From: Clostridiales bacterium
GTDB taxonomy: Bacteria; Bacillota; Clostridia; Saccharofermentanales; Saccharofermentanaceae
NCBI GenBank assembly: GCA_017617295.1
Contig: JAFZWN010000093.1
Coordinates: 1-41,517, forward strand
DNA: 41,517 nt
Direction of reading: 5' to 3'
This document shows, one piece after another, positions 36,272 to 41,517 of the stretch. The position numbers were made by a program, and so were the translations under genes. Numbering within the stretch: the first letter of the stretch is position 1; the number at the start of each line of letters is the position of its first letter. The notes beneath the pieces are model-generated. The model had not been told where the DNA came from. It made no database searches and saw nothing but the letters and a program-made list of their open reading frames with translations.

Positions 36272-37146
36272 TGCCCGAACCGCCTGTTGATATAATTGAC
36301 GACCGATCGCTTGTCAGCCGTCCATAACGGAGCAAGCAGGATGCGCTTGGGTCCGTCACCTGTCAACCTGTGAACGATGACATTTTCGGGAAGGATATTC
36401 AAAGCTTCCTCCACGATATCAAAATACTCATCCATTTGAAGAGGCCTGATCAGACCGTCATGCCACTTCTTTTCCGCCTTTGTTCCCTTAAGGATATAAA
36501 GGCAGGTGAACTTGACCCCGTCGGTGCCTTGCTCGCACGCATATCTTACGGTATCAAGCATATCTCCGGTACTCTCGCCCGGCAGCCCGAAGATGATGTG
36601 CGTAATGACTTCCGCGCCTGCCTCATGAAGATCGGAAACGGCTTTATCATATAGTTCAGTCTTATAGCAGCGGTTTATCAGTTCCGCAGTCACGTCTGAT
36701 GAAGTCTGGAGCCCCAGCTCGACAAAAAGGGGCATGCGGTCGGAAGCTTCACGGAGGACCTCAAGTATCTCCTCCGGCAGACAGTCGGGTCTCGTGGCAA
36801 CCGACAAAGCGCATATCTTCGGATGCTTTGAAGCCTCTAAAAGAGCCTGTCTCAGATACGACGGATCGCAGTATGTACTCGTAAAGCTCTGAAAATATGC
36901 TATATAAGCAGTATCGGCACCGGTCTTGCCCGAGAGCTTATCGACAGCCATATCGATCTGATCCGTAACCTTCAGACAGCATGAAGAGGCGAAGTCGCCC
37001 GAACCTTCGGCCGAACAGAAGATACAACCGCCTTCACCCTTACTGCCGTCCCTGTTCGGGCAGGTCACGTCAAGGCTCAATCCAACCTTATATACCTTCC
37101 TCCTGAAGCGCTCGCGAAAGTAAGTATTTGCCGAACGATATTTCAA
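36268..37146 (-). CDS. TIGR01212-type radical SAM protein (YtqA/YhcC-like)
   Basis: 292 aa. The N-terminus YRSANTYFRERFRRKVYKVG and the unusually spaced cluster motif LDVTCPNRDGSKGEGGCIFC (a first Cys, a long gap, then CxxC) are the marks of this family, whose reaction is unknown. It continues with AYFQSFTSTYCDPSYLRQAL, LSVATRPDCLPEEIL, VELGLQTSSDVTAELINRCY and HIIFGLPGES, all typical. A GGGGG stretch lies about 10 bases before the ATG. It is a single gene, convergent with the six-TM gene and divergent from the response regulator. Confidence 0.93.
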   Translation of the reverse strand: MKYRSANTYFRERFRRKVYKVGLSLDVTCPNRDGSKGEGGCIFCSAEGSGDFASSCCLKVTDQIDMAVDKLSGKTGADTAYIAYFQSFTSTYCDPSYLRQALLEASKHPKICALSVATRPDCLPEEILEVLREASDRMPLFVELGLQTSSDVTAELINRCYKTELYDKAVSDLHEAGAEVITHIIFGLPGESTGDMLDTVRYACEQGTDGVKFTCLYILKGTKAEKKWHDGLIRPLQMDEYFDIVEEALNILPENVIVHRLTGDGPKRILLAPLWTADKRSVVNYINRRFGH

Positions 37147-37225
37147 TGCATCCCCCGCATGTTAAGAAATTGTAAATTAATGTTTATTTGTATAATATTC
37201 TATCCCATTTTATAAAGAAATGCGG

Positions 37226-37231
37226 TATAAT
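37226..37231 (+). promoter_or_regulatory. Candidate -10 element for the response-regulator gene
   Basis: TATAAT at 37226-37231, 42 bp before the ATG at 37274. A second TATAAT lies at 37191-37196. Neither has a good -35, which is common for activator-dependent (for example autoregulated) promoters. Confidence 0.4.
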
Positions 37232-37273
37232 TATCAAGAAATTTCGAATAGTTCAAAGATTGGGAGGTTTAAA

Positions 37274-37984
37274 ATGGCACAGAACAAAATTCTTCTTGTT
37301 GATGATGATACCGATATCCTTGAGATAAACAGAGCCTTTCTTGAAGGAGAGGGTTATGAGATAGTAACAGCTACGAACATCGCCGAGACAATGGAGAAGG
37401 TACAGACTCATAATTTCGACTGTATCGTCCTCGATGTCATGCTCCCGGACGGAAGCGCTTTCGAGCTTCCCCCCAGGATACAGGTCTATTCTGACGCACC
37501 CATCATCTTCCTTACAGCCAGGGAGCAGGTCGAAGATAAGATCACGGGATTCAAGTCGGGTGCCGATGACTATATCACGAAGCCCTATTCGCTTCCCGAA
37601 CTGAGCCTTCGTATCAACGCACACATCAAGAGGAGCATGAAGAGTGAAGGATTCCTTATGGAGTTCACTCCTCTTAAGATCAATATCAAGACACGTGAGG
37701 TCCTTCTGAAGGATACTCCCGTCCATCTTACCAACAGAGAGTTCGACATCCTGAGACTCCTTGCCGAGACTCCCAACGTTATCGTTCCGTTCTCCAGGAT
37801 CTACTCTCATGTATGGGGTGATGATACTCCCTGCGATAACCATCTCGTAATGGTCAACATCTCCTATCTCCGTAAGAAGATGGAGAAGATCGCGCCCGAG
37901 ATCACATTCGTCAAGACCGAATGGGGTATCGGTTACTCCTTCGCTTATCCGCCCGTAAAGAACAGCATGAGCGGTAACTATTGA
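37274..37984 (+). CDS. OmpR-family response regulator
   Basis: 236 aa. The receiver domain (~4-118) has acidic pocket DDD (10-12), phospho-acceptor Asp54 (CIVLDVMLPDG), Thr in IIFLTAREQ and Lys103 (YITKPYS). The winged-helix domain (~135-230) includes VHLTNREFDILRLLAETPN, VIVPFSRIYSHVWG, VNISYLRKKMEKI and FVKTEWGIGYSF. I chose the ATG at 37274 because GGGAGG lies 6 bases ahead; an upstream in-frame ATG falls in the promoter. It is followed 67 bp later by a histidine kinase gene, its obvious partner, with a hairpin between them that may lower kinase expression. Confidence 0.94.
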   Translation: MAQNKILLVDDDTDILEINRAFLEGEGYEIVTATNIAETMEKVQTHNFDCIVLDVMLPDGSAFELPPRIQVYSDAPIIFLTAREQVEDKITGFKSGADDYITKPYSLPELSLRINAHIKRSMKSEGFLMEFTPLKINIKTREVLLKDTPVHLTNREFDILRLLAETPNVIVPFSRIYSHVWGDDTPCDNHLVMVNISYLRKKMEKIAPEITFVKTEWGIGYSFAYPPVKNSMSGNY

Positions 37985-38005
37985 TAACCGGTTAGGAACA
38001 ACTAC

Positions 38006-38034
38006 AAAGGCTGCTTTCTATGAAGGCAGCCTTT
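38006..38034 (+). terminator. Hairpin between response regulator and kinase (attenuator candidate)
   Basis: AAAGGCTGC (38006-38014) pairs perfectly with GCAGCCTTT (38026-38034) and continues into ATTCAT. The weak T-tract suggests partial termination between the two genes, giving more regulator than kinase. Confidence 0.55.
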
Positions 38035-38051
38035 ATTCATAGAGAAGGGTT

Positions 38052-40199
38052 ATGTTCAGAAGAAGCAGGTTTCACAGAAGGAGAAAAGATACGGGAGCTT
38101 CCGCGGAAAAGCTCCTTCTTGTCATGCTGGTATTTATACTCTCGTATATCCTCATCGCACAGCTGACTTCGATGTTCAATTCCAGATATCCCTCTGACTA
38201 TTCCCTTGTTGACAGAAGTTACAGAGAATATGTCCGGCTCGACAACACCGTACCCTCTCATGATCAGCAGTATTATATCGAGAGAGAGTGGTCATTCGTC
38301 CCCGGAATACCGGCAGCGGCGATAGAGTCCGGAGAGATCGCTTATGAAGATCTCGAAGATTATTCACACTATACGGATATCACGATATCGAGAAGCAACG
38401 GATGGGACGATCTCGGGAATCCTGTCTGGCACATGGGAAAGTCGTATGCAGCTCCTTCAAACGGCTATACTTACGGAATCTATTACCTGACGATAAAGCC
38501 GATCGCCGGATCGACCCTTTATCTCTCGGTACCCTATATCCACGGAAGCGCGACGGTCTTCTGTAACGGAAACGAGATCGGAAAGCTCGGAGATGCGGAA
38601 ACTACTTCGGTATCCCGGATAACCACCGGTTATGAGAGTGTGGGAATATACCCTGACAATACAGGAAACGCACATATCATCATCGCAGTCAGATGCGATT
38701 CGAATATCGAATCCAAAGGACTTCTCGGCATCCCCGGTATCTGCGGAGAAGTCCCCAATGCCGCACAGAGCACGGCTCCTATCATGTGGCTCGCCATACT
38801 TGATACACTTGTGATCCTTACATGGGTCGGTATCATAATCGTCGCCGTCAATTTCCCCCACCTTAAGAAGTACTTCCTTCTTATGCTGTTCGAGGGCCTG
38901 CTGATCGCCTATATCATGATAGACTGCAGGTTCATAATCTTCACGACTATGGTCCGGCTGTTTATCAAGTTTGTGATCAGGATACTGATCACGCTGGTCT
39001 TCGACTGGTTCATGATCCTGATGTACGACAGCAGAAGGCCCGGGAAATCGTGGATCAATCACCATACCGAACTTATCGTCACATTCTCAGCGGCTTTCAT
39101 CATGCTCATACCGGTATTTTATAATCCGACACTGACATCGACTTATACGGCGGGTATCATCTCGCTTGTCTACATGTTTGCGTTCATGCTCTTCCCGTTC
39201 TTTGAGATCCTGCTGTTCCATCTGAACGAGAGCACATCCACGTTCACTCTGATCACGAATATCACGTTCCTCTTTGCATTCCTCTATATGCATAACTATG
39301 AGACGCTTCGGATCAATGTCCCGACATATACGATAGTAATAGCTCTTTCGGCAGTTTTCCTCGAGGTATTCTTCCTGATCAACTACATAAGGAACTACCA
39401 CGACCTGCGGCTGGCAACGGTCGACATGAAGAAGAATATCGAAGAGAAGACGAAGCATATCTCCGATATGAACAAAGATCTTCTCGAGACCAACAAAAGG
39501 CTCCTCGAGAACGAGGAAGCACGTAAGAACGTGCTTTCCAATGTCTCCCACGACCTGAGGACTCCCATAACCGCGATAAGAGGTTATGCGGAACTTCTGA
39601 TGTCTTCCGGAGACCGGATGAGCCCTGAACAGAAGAACAGCTATCTGAACAACATATTAAAGCGTTCGGCACAGATGGAAAGGATAGTATCCGACATAGT
39701 CGAACTTACCAGGATGGAATCCAACAGCAACGAATTCCAGATGGTCGAGATGTCCATGGCTGAACTCCTCGACGAGCTCTACATGATGTATGAGGGAGAT
39801 CTCCGCGGCACGGAAAAGGTCCTGAAGATCGATCTTCCCGAGACGGATATGCTGATGGTAATGGCGGATCCCAAAAAGATCAGCCGCGTATTCGAGAACC
39901 TGATATCGAATGCGATCAACTACACATACGACGAAGCAACTATCTGTATAAAGGGCTGGAGAGAAGACGGTAATGTCCATATCACCATCTCCGACAACGG
40001 TATCGGTATACCCGCGGAAGAGATCAATAAGATATTCGACCGATTCTACAGGGCCAAGAACTCCGGTAAGAATATAAAAGGTACCGGCCTCGGGCTCTCC
40101 ATCGTCAAGCTTATAGTCGATCACCATAACGCCGATATCAAAGTGGAGAGTGCCCTCGGTTCCGGCACCACATTTCACATCGTAATGAAAGGTATCTGA
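38052..40199 (+). CDS. Sensor histidine kinase with extracytoplasmic domain and multi-TM (7TM-like) sensor
   Basis: 715 aa. TM1 is ~20-40. An exported ~195-residue beta domain (~45-238) has jelly-roll-like strands (YGIYYLTIKPIAGSTLYLSV, TVFCNGNEIGKLGDA), in the style of carbohydrate-binding 7TMR-DISM extracellular domains. It is followed by about seven membrane helices (~245-445) and a coiled coil (~448-490). HisKA has phospho-acceptor His500 (VLSNVSHDLRTPITAIRGYA). HATPase_c has ENLISNAINYTYDEA, DNGIGIP and GTGLGLSIVKLI. It phosphorylates the upstream response regulator in all likelihood. The ribosome-binding site (AGAAGGG) is only 2-3 bases from the ATG, so translation may be inefficient. 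The signal sensed is unknown. Confidence 0.9.
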   Translation: MFRRSRFHRRRKDTGASAEKLLLVMLVFILSYILIAQLTSMFNSRYPSDYSLVDRSYREYVRLDNTVPSHDQQYYIEREWSFVPGIPAAAIESGEIAYEDLEDYSHYTDITISRSNGWDDLGNPVWHMGKSYAAPSNGYTYGIYYLTIKPIAGSTLYLSVPYIHGSATVFCNGNEIGKLGDAETTSVSRITTGYESVGIYPDNTGNAHIIIAVRCDSNIESKGLLGIPGICGEVPNAAQSTAPIMWLAILDTLVILTWVGIIIVAVNFPHLKKYFLLMLFEGLLIAYIMIDCRFIIFTTMVRLFIKFVIRILITLVFDWFMILMYDSRRPGKSWINHHTELIVTFSAAFIMLIPVFYNPTLTSTYTAGIISLVYMFAFMLFPFFEILLFHLNESTSTFTLITNITFLFAFLYMHNYETLRINVPTYTIVIALSAVFLEVFFLINYIRNYHDLRLATVDMKKNIEEKTKHISDMNKDLLETNKRLLENEEARKNVLSNVSHDLRTPITAIRGYAELLMSSGDRMSPEQKNSYLNNILKRSAQMERIVSDIVELTRMESNSNEFQMVEMSMAELLDELYMMYEGDLRGTEKVLKIDLPETDMLMVMADPKKISRVFENLISNAINYTYDEATICIKGWREDGNVHITISDNGIGIPAEEINKIFDRFYRAKNSGKNIKGTGLGLSIVKLIVDHHNADIKVESALGSGTTFHIVMKGI

Positions 40200-40206
40200 T
40201 ACCCTC

Positions 40207-40410
40207 TTACTTCTTGGACTCGAAATACTCCGTAAGAGACTTTACGAGTTCTTCACAGTCAAGACCGTGAACATAGCATGCTTCCTCGATCGTCTCACCG
40301 GATGCCATGGCACATCCGAGACAGTGAAGTCCTGCCTCCATGAGGATAGGTGCAACCTCGGGATCAGCATTTACTACATCACCGATAATAGTGTCTTTTG
40401 TTACTTCCAT
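40207..40410 (-). CDS. DUF1858 domain protein
   Basis: 67-aa protein, almost entirely one DUF1858 domain: ITKDTIIGDVV-like opening (MEVTKDTIIGDVVNADPEVA), PILMEAGLHCLGC and the ETIEEACYVHGLD helix. The paired Cys (CLGC, C33 and C36) is the family hallmark; these small proteins are often linked to hybrid-cluster or disulfide redox proteins, but the biochemical role is not settled. I chose the ATG at 40410 because GGAGG lies 8 bases upstream; an earlier in-frame start at 40452 is at the promoter -10. It is convergent with the histidine kinase gene and divergent from HU. Confidence 0.9.
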   Translation of the reverse strand: MEVTKDTIIGDVVNADPEVAPILMEAGLHCLGCAMASGETIEEACYVHGLDCEELVKSLTEYFESKK

Positions 40411-40447
40411 ATCTTTAACCTCCGTTTCTGGATTCAGATCTTCGTAT

Positions 40448-40476
40448 AGCATACATCATTTATCCCGGTTTGTCAT
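40448..40476 (-). promoter_or_regulatory. Promoter for the DUF1858 gene
   Basis: On the minus strand ATGACA (40476-40471), a 17-bp spacer and TATGCT (40453-40448), about 38 bp before the ATG. Confidence 0.5.
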
Positions 40477-40554
40477 TTGGAGTATTCCCGCTTTTATTCG
40501 TTTTCATTTGACGGTAAAAGTGTGTGAAATCCGAAAAAGCCTGAAAAATATGGC

Positions 40555-40569
40555 TGTAACATTGTTACA
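40555..40569. promoter_or_regulatory. 15-bp palindrome upstream of the HU promoter
   Basis: TGTAAC-ATT-GTTACA, perfect 6+3+6, ending 15 bp before the -35 of the HU gene. Operator candidate; the binding protein is unknown. Confidence 0.4.
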
Positions 40570-40584
40570 CATTGACAAAATCCC

Positions 40585-40613
40585 TTGACATACGTATTTT
40601 TTCAGTACATAAT
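40585..40613 (+). promoter_or_regulatory. Strong promoter for the HU gene
   Basis: TTGACA (40585-40590), a 17-bp spacer and CATAAT (40608-40613). It fits the high expression expected of HU. Confidence 0.85.
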
Positions 40614-40657
40614 AATTTTGCAAAACGCCTAAACATAGGCATAAGGAGGCTTAAATC

Positions 40658-40933
40658 ATGAATAAAACAGATCTTATTGATGCAATCGCTGCAGAGGCCG
40701 GTCTTTCCAAGAAGGATTCTGAGGCTGCTCTCAAGGCTACACTCGGTGCTATCAGCAAGGCTCTTGCTGCTGACGAGAAGGTAGTACTTGTTGGTTTCGG
40801 TACTTTCTCCGTTAAGGAGAGAGCTGCTCGTCAGGGCAGAAACCCCAGCACAGGTAAGACGATCAAGATCCCTGCATCCAAGGCACCTGCTTTCAAGGCT
40901 GGTAAGGAGCTCAAGGATATCGTTAACGGCTAA
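40658..40933 (+). CDS. hup: HU family DNA-binding protein
   Basis: 91-aa nucleoid protein that bends and compacts DNA as a dimer. The full family signature is present: [20 protein letters not shown], then [20 protein letters not shown] (the DNA-grasping arm) with [20 protein letters not shown] and the final LKDIVNG. Length is exactly typical. AAGGAGG lies 7-8 bases before the ATG. Codon use is more biased than in its neighbours (GCT, AAG and GGT preferred), in line with a highly expressed gene. It is a monocistronic unit with a strong promoter and terminator. Confidence 0.97.
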   Translation: MNKTDLIDAIAAEAGLSKKDSEAALKATLGAISKALAADEKVVLVGFGTFSVKERAARQGRNPSTGKTIKIPASKAPAFKAGKELKDIVNG

Positions 40934-40959
40934 TCTGTTAACTAATTATCGATCTGTCA

Positions 40960-40988
40960 GGAGTCCCGTACATCGGGACTCCTTTTTT
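40960..40988 (+). terminator. Terminator of the HU gene
   Basis: GGAGTCCCG (40960-40968) pairs perfectly with CGGGACTCC (40974-40982) around a 5-base loop, followed by six Ts. The T-run overlaps the stop codon of the convergent gene at 40987. Confidence 0.92.
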
Positions 40989-41517
40989 ATTCCCGGATCC
41001 TGCTCTTCTGTTCCTTTCTGACCGCTTCTGCGAGCATGGATATTATGAGCGTGCTCTTTATCCTGAGATTGGCGAGCCTGCTCTTGCTTATCGCATAGCG
41101 CACATTACGTTCCACCTGATAGAAGGTGGATTCCCGGGTCCTGGCGACATATTCGAACATTCCCTTGGCGCCGACATTGTCAAAATCATTTCCCATAAGG
41201 GTCTGTTTGACAAGATACATCAGAGCTTTGGTACCTATCAGGGCCAGATCGAACCCGTAATAAAGGAACACCTCCCTGATGGAATCATCGCTATAGTCAA
41301 GATCATCGTACCTTTCCCGGCTCTTCCTGTCGTCATCCCCGCCTCCGACTATCATGTCATTGACGGAAAAGGCGGCACCCATACGGTCGGAACGGGCATC
41401 CACAAGGAAATGCATCGCTCCCTTCCTGTCCTGTAACCCCACGACTCCGTTTCCCCGCAGGATGTTATTGATGGTCTCCAGGAGCGCCTTGTCATTACAC
41501 ACTACATAGATCCCTGT
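40987..41517 (-). CDS. Spo0A C-terminal-domain protein (N-terminus beyond the window)
   Basis: At least 176 codons open to the window edge; a GTG at 41502 is in frame but the frame continues upstream (TGIYVVCNDKALLETINNIL), so I treat the gene as truncated by the window. The N-terminal part looks receiver-like in its alternation of strands and helices but shows no phospho-acceptor Asp in the visible part. The C-terminal ~100 residues resemble the Spo0A DNA-binding domain: LALIGTKALMYLVKQTLMGN, DNVGAKGMFEYVART and FYQVERNVRYAISKSRLANL (cf. 'VERAIRHAIE' in Spo0A). It is probably a Spo0A paralogue rather than Spo0A itself. Convergent with HU. Confidence 0.75.
   Translation of the reverse strand, partial: TGIYVVCNDKALLETINNILRGNGVVGLQDRKGAMHFLVDARSDRMGAAFSVNDMIVGGGDDDRKSRERYDDLDYSDDSIREVFLYYGFDLALIGTKALMYLVKQTLMGNDFDNVGAKGMFEYVARTRESTFYQVERNVRYAISKSRLANLRIKSTLIISMLAEAVRKEQKSRIRE

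Overview
This window looks like a piece of a low-to-mid GC (by eye just under half) Clostridia (Bacillota) chromosome, probably a gut or rumen fermenter. The reasons are strong AGGAGG ribosome-binding sites, a Spo0A-C-type DNA-binding gene, plant-polysaccharide hydrolases (GH127, GH1), Thr/Glu-rich surface linkers, lipoproteins with Gram-positive lipoboxes, and many sensory genes. I see no complete prophage, integrase or transposase. A finer taxonomic placement is not supported by the sequence alone.

Layout. 1-3243: an edge-truncated acyltransferase, a cyclase-family metal hydrolase and fabF, divergent from a TetR regulator. 3256-10297: a YidC-like/alkaline-phosphatase-superfamily fusion protein, a small unknown protein, a GGDEF diguanylate cyclase and a hybrid histidine kinase. 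10375-13277: an NSS transporter, a Thr-rich lipoprotein and a GNAT. 13303-18520: GH127 with an overlapping membrane glycosyltransferase gene, a DHH phosphoesterase, an IS3-end-like palindrome and a second GNAT. 18772-22714: GH1, a CPBP membrane protease, a GT2-GtrA protein and tRNA-Thr. 22737-26823: an unknown membrane protein, then a two-gene operon for a 51-aa peptide and an ECF sigma factor fused to a membrane segment and a large outside domain. It is preceded by an ECF-type promoter and a repeat-rich 490-bp noncoding stretch. 26824-31809: a zinc-ribbon protein and AmmeMemoRadiSam genes, facing a large solute-binding-like lipoprotein. 31859-34210: a cytidylate-kinase-like/PD-(D/E)XK fusion, an HPRT-like protein with an altered catalytic position, then about 600 bp that look like a large structured noncoding RNA on the minus strand. 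34185-41517: a small membrane protein, a flavin-reductase/PCP_red protein, a 6-TM protein, a TIGR01212-type radical SAM protein, a response regulator/7TM histidine kinase pair, a DUF1858 protein, HU, and an edge-truncated Spo0A_C-type protein.

How it works together. Much of the window is signalling and envelope biology: a dCache hybrid kinase beside a diguanylate cyclase, a second two-component pair, a membrane-tethered sigma factor that appears to own its promoter, membrane glycosyltransferases and a membrane phosphatase/transferase-like fusion. The points most worth a second look are the candidate large RNA at 33454-34040, the membrane-tethered ECF sigma operon with its duplicated peptide motif, the YidC-AlkP fusion that lacks the groove arginine, and the kinase-nuclease/HPRT-variant pair.
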